This document shows positions 22,059-36,080 of a stretch of DNA of 64,000 bases, one piece after another. The notes beneath the pieces are model-generated. The model did not search any database, was not told the origin of the DNA, and saw only the letters and a program-made list of their open reading frames with translations. Numbering within the stretch: position 1 is the stretch's first letter; each line of letters begins with the position of its first letter. Both the position numbers and the translations under genes were made by a program. Source of the stretch: Liolophura sinensis (taxonomy: Eukaryota; Mollusca; Polyplacophora; Chitonida; Chitonidae); contig NC_088299.1 in NCBI RefSeq assembly GCF_032854445.1, forward strand, positions 13,013,608-13,077,607. Direction: 5' to 3'.

Positions 22059-23060
22059 GCTTAGCAATTCCATGGCTAAAGAATACTTATGTGGTCATCC
22101 CTGCCCTGAGTCCACTAAGACAAGGCGCTTGATTGCACAGGACACGTCTTTGACCAATATTTTGCATCCACCTGTCGCTAACTCGCTACAAATTTACGTC
22201 TGGGGGTTTCTCCACTACTTGTTCGTGGCGAAGCTAGATAATTTTTCATAAGCATGAAAACTGTCGTTTAAGTAAAATGTTCTTGAGTACGTTTAAAAGT
22301 CTCATACAAATAAAAGGGACATCCAATAGTCCACAAGTGAGGTGGAGAGTTTGAATCCACGTGAGGCTCAAACCAGAAGCGCGTGAAGGTGCACAACAGT
22401 AACGGGCAAAGAATAAATAAAATGAATTCAGTATGTAACAGCAATATTATTGGTTTATTTTATGTACTGTCAAGTACTATTCCGAGATTCAGATATTTAA
22501 TAAAAATAAATAAATATTTTTTTATTTGATATATTAATATAATTTAAATAAATAAATTCGACAGGGCGTTCCCTCATTCCAGGCATGTTAATTCCGTCAA
22601 CTTCTTGATACACGTGCTTGTCTTTAACATTGGCTAGGATTTCGCAATTGTTGCACGGACAATGGCCAACTGGAACTTTTTACTTGGGCGTACACTTACA
22701 GTATCACAACCATGCCATCTTTCTGGTTTCCAATTTTCTCTTTGATTTTGTTTATACACGTATCATACAAATATCTAGAACGTTTCTTTAAAAAAAATTC
22801 CGAAAATTCTCCTTTCAAAGGAAGACCAGAAAGATAGTTAACACTGATAAGCCTATAAGCCTGATAATTCTATATACTAGGAATAACACTAGGGCAACGT
22901 AGGCGAGAAAGTTAGGCGAAATTTCATTGTTAGTTACCTTTGAAAGGAAGTCCAATGTGATATTACTTTTTAGCTCTGATTTGTCTTGTTAGTTATAGAA
23001 TTACAGTCCATTTGTCGATGTCCAGCGTCGATTTGCGATTGGTCCGTTCCGATTGGTCAG
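22059..23060. other. No gene supported
   Basis: Downstream flank of the beta-tubulin gene. The pair 'ctcctttcaaaggaagacca' (22810) and 'acctttgaaaggaagtcca' (22938) is a repeated palindromic core. No exon called. Confidence 0.45.
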
Positions 23061-23066
23061 CTCAGT

Positions 23067-25367
<2,301 letters not shown>

Positions 25368-25452
25368 GGTGTCGGGAGGTTGGGTTGAACAGGTTGGTTG
25401 AGGCTTGAAGGTAAGACTGAAATGCTTGATGATTAACTGTCGTATTCCTCTC

Positions 25453-25460
25453 TTTTTATA
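25453..25460 (-). promoter_or_regulatory. TATA box of the beta-tubulin gene
   Basis: TATAAAAA on the minus strand, about 86 bases upstream of the start codon. Position fits a core promoter with a short 5' UTR. Confidence 0.6.
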
Positions 25461-25479
25461 CGATTTTAGAGTCAAACTT

Positions 25480-26430
25480 CACATAGTAACAGTCAAGATC
25501 CGCTTCGAAATATAGTCCTAAATATGCCATTACGAATTGATTAACTCCAAGTGCTTTTCTGCGGAGCGATATTTCCATGGAGAAGATTATGGTCAAATGC
25601 GGACGAGTTATGACCTGCTATAACCATGTACCTTAAATGTGACGTATGTATAGATGGGAACAATACATCGCTGCGCCGTAAAACCCCACTCAAATTAATA
25701 ATCTATAAGTTGGGAGATTACGCTAAGCTGTTTACCACACTCAGTGCGCTAAACGGCGCGAAACACCATTGTGACTCCCTGGACTTGAGTGTTTCTCACC
25801 GTGTTAATCTGTTTGTTTACTTTGTTAATAACAAAGTTTAGTTCGTCTATTGCAATCACGCTTTAATCTGTTGTGGATCGACGTGTCAAAGTATAGGAGT
25901 AGAAATCTCATGTGCGGGCCTGTATTTTCATGGGAACCCTCAATCAATGTCAAAAACAGCAAAGTTGATTACCTGTTTATACCACTTCTGCACGACTATG
26001 GCTCCAAAAACACATTGACCATGGCACGAAAGGATTTGATGCACAAATATTTCTGCTGACAGTGTCACACCAATCTTTCAAAATATCTACGCGTATTTTA
26101 CAAGTTCACTGTGAAATTTTTCAGAAATCTATTTTAATTTGCTACCACACCATTCTATGACCTCTTTTAATGTTATATGCCCTAATCACCGTTAAGAAAC
26201 GAAGGATCATATCAACATTAAAAATATATATTTTGAATTTTGTATACTGTGTAAATATGATATTATTTATGTAACCATGCACATAAAGTGTAGGTGCTCA
26301 GGGCAGAAAAATAAAGCCAACACGAGAGTTGTTATACACACACAAAAAAAAAAATTAAAAAACGTGGAAATTAACCGGTGAGTACTTATTATTACAGGTT
26401 GTTTGAAAACTGATTTACATCCATTCCACA
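25480..26430. other. No gene seen
   Basis: Upstream flank of the beta-tubulin gene. Short open frames here show no family features. Confidence 0.45.
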
Positions 26431-26502
26431 ATGATTCATAAGTGCAATATTCTTGAGTGCGGTGTAATTCCCCTATTAAATAGATCAATAAATCAGTAAA
26501 TT

Positions 26503-26590
26503 GATTTATTTATTTCACGGGTGTTTTACGCCGTACTCAAGAATATTTCACTTATACGACGGCGGCCAGAAATATAGTGGGAGAAAACAT
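26503..26590 (-). repeat. SINE (family A) tail fragment, minus
   Basis: Reverse tail and first body segment (ends 'cggcggccagaaatatagtg'). A diverged plus-strand tail lies immediately before it at about 26436-26495. Confidence 0.8.
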
Positions 26591-27800
26591 AACTCAGTAA
26601 ATAAATTAACTAATAGACGGATTTTTTCTGCACACCAGATAATTCCAAATTAATACGCTTTTTATCTAATCGCGCATAAATTAGTAATTTCAATAGATAT
26701 TACACATGTATTTATATGAGAGAATTACTTTAGTATGGGTAATTTTTTTCAATAAAATTTGCAACAATGGCTTTGCAGTTCTCAGTTATGTGAAATTTTT
26801 ACTGTTCTTTGTTGTTTTTTATTTCTCAGTTATGTGACTTATCTTCGGGTTTTATTTTCTCCCCTCTGGAATATAAAGCTAACATTTACACGCAGCTTCC
26901 GTTATTTTTCCAGTGTTAATGGACATCCTTGATTTTGTCTGTCTATCATCCGGGAAATATTTCATTCATTAAAATAAGGGATATACAGTGTACTTTATGT
27001 CGGAGGAAAGATGTTCAGCGGAGCGTAAAAACGCACATGTATTTAATCATTTTTTATCAACTAAAAACACATTGATTACCAGAGTGGATCACTTAATACT
27101 GTCTTTACAATGAAGTAACACTGTTCAATTCAGTTAATAAAAAAATTTGTAGATAACGGAAATTTGTTCAAGTAAAAACCATCGCCACAGGATATCGCTC
27201 CTTGACCGTGAGGCAATGTGTTCGAATCCAGCAGTCGCTCGGTTGTTAAATGACTAGTGTCCAAATTTAGCTAATGGTTCTAATTTAAAACATTATAATC
27301 GGTATATTACCGGGAGGGTTTCTAAGGAACGTAATAATGAGTTTAAATATACCTAAACAATAAATTTACCGCCCAGCCGATCTGCAGCTGGCCACAGCTG
27401 AGGTCATATATGACCAACCCAAGTGCAGCTGGCCTAAATAACCTGGGAATTCCATCAAAACGATATCCTTTTCGACATAGAAGCAAACATATTGCTGTTT
27501 CAATATTGAACCTATACTGGACGACATTCCGATTTATGACACTGACATCTCTGACCAGACTTTAGATTCTGAGATTTCAGACGTTGAATTTGATCTTTGT
27601 CAACTTGAAGGCATTTCCTTGTACACTGGCAATACAGACTGGTCAGCTATAGTTATATTGTATATTTCATGTGTTCATCTTAGAATGTAGTATTTATTGA
27701 CTGTTCTTTCCCTCTGATCGCTTCACAGTAAATATCATTCTATTCCCCGAGGAATACTAAATTCATACCAAAATGCGAAGACAATGTTGTTATTGGCATT
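26591..27800. other. No gene seen
   Basis: AT-rich intergenic sequence. A tRNA-like B-box remnant ('gtgttcgaatccagc') near 27220 suggests a dead SINE. Nothing else recognised. Confidence 0.45.
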
Positions 27801-27806
27801 CCTAAT

Positions 27807-28007
27807 AACCCATGCGGTCGCTGTGAGTTCGAGTCCAGCTCATGTTGGCTTCCTCTCCGGCCCTAAGTGGGAAGGTCTGACAGCACCCTCCGCATGGTCG
27901 TGGGTTTCCTACCGGGCTCTGCCCGGTTTCATCCCACCATAATACTGGCAGCCGTCGTATAAGTAAAATATTCTTGAGAACGGCGTGAAACACCAATCAA
28001 ATAAATA
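27807..28007 (+). repeat. Partial tRNA-derived SINE (family A)
   Basis: From 'catgcggtcgctgtgagttc' to the tail 'caccaatcaaataaatag'. The A-box part of the head is missing. Confidence 0.87.
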
Positions 28008-29910
28008 GCCTATGCCTATATAGTCGTGTTCAATAAAAAAAGTGGACGTCGTCGTCAGAGGACATATATTTGCTATCTATCAGTTTTAAGTTCAGTGAAG
28101 CTTGAGGTTTCAGTCGACTGCGGCGCCCATAGTCTTTTGATTTCAGCCAGCTCTTGTAACGTTCCAGTGCATAATGGATAAATCAGATACGGGTGTTTTT
28201 TTTAGTGAGAACCTTCAGTAAGGTGTTGATCTTAGAGCATGTTTTTTTCACCCATTAAAAGGGCGCTTACAAATGTAGAGGCTTTTATGGTAAGTTCACT
28301 TTAGGATTAATGCGGAGAATAAGATGCAGATGCCGGCACAGTATTTATGTATATGTTATATATGTCGAATTAGATAAAATCTGATAAATGCTTACATCCA
28401 GGCTTATTCTTAATATTTTTATTTTTAAACGTATCAAATGAGTATTCCCGGAAGACGATTGTAGTCTAGTCGGTGACCAATGAGGTTGCGTGTTTAAATC
28501 CTGACGTAAAAAAACAGATTGCAATCAAATCCTGCTGGTTTCTGTTGCATAACATGTCTTGAGGTTCACATGACATCTCATGGCTCTGTTCAGCACAGTT
28601 TCCTCCATCAGTGAAACTGATCGCCATGGCTAATGGCGAATATAGTTCATTACCGATATATCATAGAAAATACAACAGCAAATTGTTTGCTTCATACTTA
28701 CGGGGCAACGTAATGCGTAATGCATGTAGCACAATAAATAGAAATAACAAGTTAAGAGAAATCGTCAGTATATGACTAAAGTAATGCTGACATTGTGGTG
28801 TTACCCGAAGCAAGCAAACTAACAACATACATGTTTTATATAAGAGCTAGTCAATCACTCCTCCATCTGTTTTATACCAAACGTTGTTAATTTCATCAGG
28901 ATCAAAACCGGATCAGAAAACAATTTAACGGAGTGGATTTCGCGAGATATGATTTCAGTTAGGATGTTTAGCTAATTATGTTTGGTTTCATCAATTTGCT
29001 ATGATAGGAACGTTATTAACTCAGTTATGTTCTAACAGCAGCTGATCTGCCTGTGATGAATGAAGTCACAGGTTAGAATCCAGATGTAGCTTTTTGTCAG
29101 GAGGTTTATTATTTTCCTAACAAGTAACGTGCAACAACGAACATAAATCAATTAATCTTTGAAAAAAATATTAATTAGAGGCCGAGCGCTCAAAAGTTTT
29201 CTACAAGCTGACTCCGGCTTATACTCTAATACGAATCTTATTCCAGTTCATTATTCCATGTGCAGATTTAATCTGAAATCGGGCTTAATAGCTAATACAC
29301 TTTTTAACAACTAGGCCCAGAACACTCGCAGATAGCTCGCTGATTATAAAACGTCATTTTAATTGAAATTTGCAAGCTGTGGGACCTAGCCAATGTCAGC
29401 AGATAAAGTTTTGGGTTATTCTATTGAGTAAAAAGTTATTCATTTTTTAAAAGAAGCCATCTACTTATTTCTGGGTTATTTACATTTTTTAACGCTACCA
29501 TTACATGAAGCGTTTCCTTATTTCGTTAAATAAACTTCGGCGGATGGAATGATCAAACCGAGTCGGTGTCTCTTTGTTCATTGGAAATTCAGGTTGGTCC
29601 AAAACGTGACAAAGGTCAGTGCATTGACCGTTCCTTTTTCCTGTTTGGAGGACAACTTGGATAGATTAGGTATTCAAGTTATGAAGAACCGATTGATCGA
29701 ATAATCAGCCCAATGACAATTTCCTTATTTGTCACAGGAAATTAGAGACAGCATGTCCTTGTGAAGAAACGAAATAATTGCTACCAAGCGTCATTCAGGA
29801 CATCCGATGTAGAGGGTGGCAAGCAGTAAGAGACTCCATTAGTCTCGTGATTCAAGACTTTTTTCTTGAAGTAAATAGTTTCCTTAAAATCACCTCGTGA
29901 CGGGGTATGA
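28008..29910. other. No gene seen
   Basis: Upstream region of the first M15 peptidase gene. Two tRNA-like B-box remnants (about 28490 and 29075) suggest decayed SINEs. No exon is supported. Confidence 0.45.
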
Positions 29911-29915
29911 GATAG

Positions 29916-29922
29916 TATATAA
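29916..29922 (+). promoter_or_regulatory. TATA box of the first M15 peptidase gene
   Basis: TATATAA, 64 bases upstream of the start codon. The paralogue has a TATA box 61 bases upstream of its own start. Confidence 0.6.
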
Positions 29923-29979
29923 GCAAGTGATGTTGTCTGGGAACTGTCAAAAGTACAGAAGTGTCAAGAGCTGAACATC

Positions 29980-31929
29980 ATGAAGTCTCTCATTCCTACT
30001 GCAGTCGTCCTCTCCTTGATATGTGTGGTTACCGTTTTTGGTAAGTTTTCATAAAAAATATGGCTTATTTGTTCGTTTGTTTGTTTGATTGTCTCCTTGT
30101 AGCAGACCGCGTCCAGTCTTAGCATACATATACACCTGGCTTCAACCATGCAAAAAACACAAACCAAGACTTACATACTTGTGACACCGGAGGGAAGCCC
30201 TTGACCTCACGTTCAGCGTTAAGTGGCAAAAGTCTTAATTGTCAGTCTTAATTAACACTGATGCAATCAGGCGTGTGCGTTGCTATTATTTATGCATTTA
30301 CACGAACAGTCAATGACGTTGTTTTCAAATTCATGATTATACCAACACAGCATTTTCAGTAATTCTAGACCAATACCGATATCTAACAAATTGCTGTCAT
30401 GTCTTATGGTGCTGTGTAATAGCTGAAACACAAAGCATGTTACTGTCAATGATAATTACGTACCAGAGGAAAGGATTTGTTGTCAAACCGATTAAATGAA
30501 AGATAGGCCGAATTCTAAAAGAGATGATAATTGGCTCACACTTCACATTTCGGTGTGGTATTGCTTGTCTCATTTTTGTGAAAGGCACTGCAACTAAGGC
30601 ACCAATGGGCCTCCGATTTGAATTTACTGTTTTGTTGATTTTTTTTGGTATGTTTCACTTATATTAAAGAAGGCGATGAGGTTTACAGGTATGGAAGACT
30701 GGAGTACCCGATATAAAACACCGCCCAATTAAAAACCTGATTTGGAGCCAAGGCTCCAGAGCTGTATTGAAAACCTTTAGCACAAATGAAGATTATGTGT
30801 GCAGAAGTTTACGTCGGCATAACTTCACATCCAAACAAAGTGCGAATCAAAGAACGGTGAAAACCGAGTTATTTTATTAAACCTTTCAATCCAAAGCCCA
30901 GCGGGATACTTAATTCTGTTTTGAAACCTTCTGGTGTAAGTCCTTGATAAGTCAGGGAAAGACAACCAATTATGGTTGTGTCGAACGTTTTTACGCATAA
31001 AACAAAGATGATGTTGATCGGCCATGATCAGCCTGCCTATGATCTTGACTTTATCATTAGCTGTGTGAGGTGCTCATTTTTACAAAACAAAAATGTCTTT
31101 ATGATATGAATGATAGGTCACTGATTTCATTTTAGGTCGCGGCTATGTGGACTACAGAGGGCATCGAGTCTCTGACTCTCAAGTCAGACAGAAGCTACAG
31201 CAAATAGCCAATTTGTACGGGAAGCGCGTCTGGTTGACGAGTGGCGACCGCAGAGGAACAGGAAGATCTCACGTGAGTTTATATAGGAGTTATTTCCCTT
31301 GGCAAATGTTGCGACTGTGGGCAAATCAAGGGTACTTGAGCGACATTTCTAACTATTTATGTATTAAATTTAACTTAAAATTTGTAATAAATATTTTCCC
31401 TGACTCTTCGCACAGAGCCATACCATAATACCACCTGAGACTTGCACTTTACAACGTATCAAAAATCATCCATAAGTAATGTTATCCATAAGTAATGCCT
31501 CTGTCAATCTGTATCAAAAATCAACCTGACACGACCACTATTTTTTAGCTATTTGTTGTTATAATTGGAGTAATATCATTTTGTCACCTTATCAACCTCC
31601 TCGGGAGGTGGGTAGTATCACTGGGCAAAGCGTTTTTAGTTCATCCGCCAGCGGTCCACGTTAAGCTGAGACATTTTTTTGTTTCTCAGCATTACAAGGG
31701 AAGGGCTGCTGATTTCTGGATAGACGGGGAAACATCCGGTGTAAACATCCTCAACCGAATCCGACGGAGCGGGATCATGCCGAGGAACTATCAAGTCATC
31801 TATCACGGGAGAAACACGTGCACACAAGGCTTTCACATGCATATTGGTCGCTATAACTACAGCCGTGCCACCTGTTGGGTGTTCGAAGGTACCAACAGCA
31901 GGAATAGATGTGTCTACAATTGTATGTGA
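29980..31929 (+). CDS. Secreted M15-type zinc peptidase, catalytic domain only, three exons, 145 aa
   Basis: Exons 29980-30040, 31136-31272 and 31690-31929 have consensus splice sites and phases 1 then 0. Exon 1 is a signal peptide (MKSLIPTAVVLSLICVVTVF). The catalytic domain carries WLTSGDRRG and then SHHYKGRAADFW, split across the exon 2/3 junction. That matches the S-x-H-x-x-G-x-A-A-D zinc-ligand motif of M15 D,D-peptidases. The third ligand lies in HMHIGRY. Known M15 enzymes cut D-Ala-D-Ala or peptidoglycan cross-links, so an antibacterial or digestive role is inferred. Four cysteines after the catalytic core (ending CVYNCM) suggest two disulfides in an extracellular protein. It shares exon lengths with the paralogue at 36081-45962 but lacks the cysteine-rich modules. 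Family assignment rests on motifs only. Confidence 0.82.
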
Positions 31930-33543
31930 GCGATAAAGCACTCAGTAAAATCAAATTACATCAAGATTTCTTTTGAAATGTATACCATGTCGTGAAACAG
32001 GCTTAACTGAAATTATTTCTGAAGTGTTTCCGGATATTAAAGCGGTGTATATTCCCCTGATTAAATATACATTCTCTTAATTTGAAAATCAGTATTCTGT
32101 ACGTCTAATTTCTATTATTTTGTTCTCGTGTCACATAAACATTAAACAGTTCACAGGTTTGACTGACTGGAGTCATATACTTATGCTTAGATTTTGGAGT
32201 AATACACTTTTGCTCCGATTTTGGGGTCATATACTTACGCACAGATTTTGGGGTCATACACTTACGCACAGATTTTGCTTTACTTTATACTGCAAACTAT
32301 ACAGTAAAGAAAACTATAAACACTACACATAAAATCATATCATATATATACATATACATTATACGTATATATGTATTACCATGTATTTGTTTTCTTGATT
32401 GAAGTTTAACTCCCTACTCTGCAATAATTTTTCACTTAGACGACGGCCCGGTATACATGCAGCAGGGTGTCTTACGAACTGCATTCACTCGTTGGTAATG
32501 TGTGATCGTAGCTTCTAGCTCTCTGCGTTTCACTTTGTGAGTTCAATTCATACTATGTAAATGTGGTATATGACAAATTTACTCCAAAAACTGCATGGAT
32601 AATTAGTGGTGCCTTAAAATGTTGTACTGGTTTTCACAGAAACTTTGTGATTGATGTGGTCTCCAGCATATTGTTCCCGGATTGTCACATATAAATTATC
32701 GTACCTTCCAGATAACGTCACCTCATTGAATTCATCTGCAGTTACAACAGTTTTAATATATCACCCGAATGTACCCCATTCTGCTTGGGTCGTCTACATG
32801 CAGGTTGGTGAAATGTATACAAGAATATGTCATGACTATAATGTTCTGAAGAAGATTCAAACTACACACAAAAATCAATGTGTCAGTTTTAACAGAGAAT
32901 CTGTTCTCTGAGTGATGCTAGAATGCATTCTGTTATTACAACATAATGTTCTGTCGTATTCAACATAATAACTGTGTTGGTGTAATGGAATCTTTAGGTT
33001 GAAATAATAGAATATGTGTGTTGTATTTAACAGAACAATCTGTTAAATCAGACAACAGTTTGAGTATTTGCTCCATAACACGATAAAGTATGCGTTCTGC
33101 CCGTCACACCCATAATATTCGACTGATCTCTTTTGTGGGAGAGCTGTGTGGCCTTGCTGGTTCCGATGGTTAAAGCGCTGGGTGGACGCAACGATCAGTC
33201 TCATAAATTCCACCAGTCGAATACCATTAATATTGGAATGGGTTCGGAGATTAGAAATTAAAGTGATGTTACAGCAAAATTCACCACAAAATAGTCCTAA
33301 TGGGATTTTGTTCTGTGAAATATTTAAGCATAGTAAGCATCATTTACTCGGAGAAATGACAGGATAATCAAACACTGACAAAGAGTCACCTGACTTGTTT
33401 TCAAACTAAGTACATGCCTATGAGTGCAGGTGACCCTGTTCCAGTTGGCTAAACTAGAACACGGAAATACTGCCCGTGCGAACTCTCAAGGAAATTACCT
33501 GGACTTATGCGAAATGAAAACACAAAGGCTCATTAAGAGATAA
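31930..33543. other. Intergenic; tandem repeat and decayed elements
   Basis: Holds a roughly 30-base tandem repeat at 32170-32277 (core 'acttacgcacagattttggg'). A diverged relative of the palindromic element at 40156-40451 lies at about 32880-33070. No gene supported. Confidence 0.5.
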
Positions 33544-34288
33544 TGTTACGACCCAAACTGCCTGTATTATAAAGAGATGGCTTGTTCGAAATACACGACA
33601 GTTTAGCCGCACAAAAAAGTAACCAAAACCAGCAGATTTTATTTTACAACAATTTATTAGCTTAACAAGAACAGATAATAAGACTTATACAAATACTAAA
33701 GTACTTAAATTTAACAAGAAAGGATAGCAGTATCTATACAAATACAAAAGTACTTACGGTGTCAAGTCCAAACGGACCACACATGCATAAATGCTCAGAG
33801 GCAAATTCACAAGAGGGAAAATCCACAGTATAACTGAGTGTATGACGAAATATACACAAAATTCCACAGACAGGGTCCGTGTACTAATAGGCACAGTGTA
33901 TACAAGAGCACAAATTAAACATACAAGTTCAGACTGAACAAGTGCTCGGTGGAGATAGGATATAACAAAGCCAGAGGCTATAGAGACACCAAAATTCAGC
34001 ACAAATGGCCTACTAAAGTAATACACAGCAAAAGCATCCAAGCTCTAAATAATTCTCCGTTCTCCGTTCTCTGTTCTCCCCGCTTGACCTGCTTTCATAG
34101 GTCTTATATAGCCTGGTGGAATTGTCTACAATAAGAAAATTCCTGAACACTTGATGTAAACAAACAGGCACCGAACTGCGTGCATTCTGGAACACTCTAA
34201 GGCAGAGGCAGACAGCAGGCGCCGAACTCAGCGTATGTAAACAATGGCAAGCTAAATTTAGAAACTGACGGCAGTCGTGCACATAACA
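33544..34288 (-). repeat. LTR of a Ty3/gypsy-type retrotransposon
   Basis: About 745 bases with short inverted ends TGTTA...TAACA. On the minus strand there is a TATA-like 'ctatataag' near 34110. A purine-rich tract (gaagggtgga) lies just upstream of the LTR at about 34290-34299. It is placed as the 3' LTR of the element whose RNase H follows at 34421. No second LTR found. Confidence 0.7.
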
Positions 34289-34420
34289 CATCCACCCTTC
34301 AAGAAAAAAAAAAGTTTTCCTAACTTTTTTTTTACTTACAATATATGTTAAACAATATATGTTAAACAATAATATATACAACATTGTAAAACCACATGTA
34401 ATTAAACATTTATACACAAC

Positions 34421-35010
34421 TTATACACGAGACAAGCAATCTGCAATAACATTATCTTTTCCCTTTACATGTTTGATTTCAAGATTGTATTCCTGCAACA
34501 ATAAACTCCACCGTAACAATCTCTGATTCTTTCCATTAACTCTCTGTAGAAACACAAGTGGATTGTGATCAGTATTTACAATCACAGGTTGTCTCGAAGC
34601 TGTTACATAAACTTCAAAATGTTGCAGAGCTAAAATAACAGACATTCTTTTTCAACAGTTGAATAATTCCTCTGAAACTTGTTAAGTTTACGGGAAGAGA
34701 AACAAACTGGATGATCAACACCAAGATTGTCCTCCTGAAGCAAAACAGCACCTACAGCAACATCGTGAAAATTGATACCAGTTCTTGATGGTACATCCGG
34801 AAATAAATGTGAAAACTCAAAAACAAGTTCAGACAGTTGCTGTTGCAGAATGGGTTCCAGATGTTGCAGTTTAGAATCAAGTTGTTTTAAGACATTTGAA
34901 TTCTGAAGCTTTGAAGAATTGAGCTTAGAATCAACCAACTGTTCGCCAATATCATCTGTATTACAGCAACTCTGGTCAATGTCAGCAATGAAAGTTAATT
35001 TACAAACACA
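34421..35010 (-). mobile_element. Decayed Ty3/gypsy-type pol fragment with RNase H
   Basis: On the minus strand, a pre-reverse-transcriptase segment (about 35010-34790, with LFPDVPSRTG) runs directly into RNase H sequence (VGAVLLQEDN, CFSSRKLN, NYSTVEKECL). A frameshift near 34640 leads to LALQHFEVYV, TDHNPLVFLQ, RLLRWSLLLQEY and VIADCLSRV, then a stop. Nearly all of the reverse transcriptase core is missing, so it is an internally deleted copy. No integrase follows RNase H before the LTR. Confidence 0.85.
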
Positions 35011-36019
35011 GAAGTGCTAATGGGAGAAGGGTTCAACTAATGGGCGCTGTTGTTTGCGTTTAAATCTAATTTGTTCACCTCCACAACAGAAGATCCTCTG
35101 GAGCGTAACTGACATACCCATCAACATTATTAACCTACATAGGCAGGCCAGGTCTACCACGATTGTTTGATCATGGCTCACAGGTTACCCATACCACCAC
35201 CCTACCCCACCACCCTCACCCTAGACATACTATTTAGAATCGTGTGAATAAATTAAACGCACTCCACCTATTTTCAAAGGTCGCATATTTATTTGTGAAT
35301 TAAAGCTGAGATGTACTTCAACGACAAAAAGGGTAAATGCACAATAACTGGGACATCCTCTGTGTAGGATTTCGTGTGGTCTTCCGCAACGGCCTGACGT
35401 GAAGCGCAAAGGCCCATGTAAAAGTATAGGCCCATGTTCAGAGATATGATGTCAAAAAAGACCTGGTCTCACTTGCACGTAGCCCTCTCAACCTTATGAG
35501 CTCGAAACTACCATGGCAACCAGTACTGTAGGCATTATGTCGCCGGCTTCGTACAAGTTGGCCCTGGAACGGTAAGGTGGGGAACGGGACATGCCGGCTT
35601 TCTTTTTTTTAACTGATTTATCCACTTTTGCAGTCAGAATTTTTCTTTCTTTTTTTTTACGCACCTCCAAAGAAACTTTCCCAGAAAAAGATCTCGGACC
35701 TCTAGATAATCGTCCAAATGGATTACAACTTGATTCTGGGTTTCGTCTAAATCGCGATACCTGCGGCCAAATGATTGGCTGGTTATCTCGGGGATCACAA
35801 TATTATGTCAGGACCTTAGAAAATCAGCCAATGATAATGTCACATACATGAATCTTTCAACAAAAGCGCGAGGCAAAACGTAATCCGATTGGTTCGGTGG
35901 ACAAAGTTGTTTTCGGCGAGTTTTTGTTTTTGTTATGTCGTATGAATGAAAATTATTAGATCGTGACTAACGATAAAGAGATCACAGAAAAAAATACTGT
36001 CTGTTGGGGAGGCTGCCAA
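35011..36019. other. No gene seen
   Basis: Upstream region of the second M15 peptidase gene. Open frames here have no recognised features. Confidence 0.45.
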
Positions 36020-36027
36020 TATATAAA
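36020..36027 (+). promoter_or_regulatory. TATA box of the second M15 peptidase gene
   Basis: TATATAAA, 61 bases upstream of the start codon, nearly the same spacing as in the first M15 gene. Confidence 0.6.
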
Positions 36028-36080
36028 TAAAGCTTGAGACCTCATTGCGAAAAAACGTCCAGCCATAGCCGCACGTGAAG

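Noticed and set aside
22560-22740. Possible minus-strand coding fragment with CPCNNC
   Set aside because: Short, interrupted by stops and without splice context. It may be a transposon relic, but the evidence is too thin.
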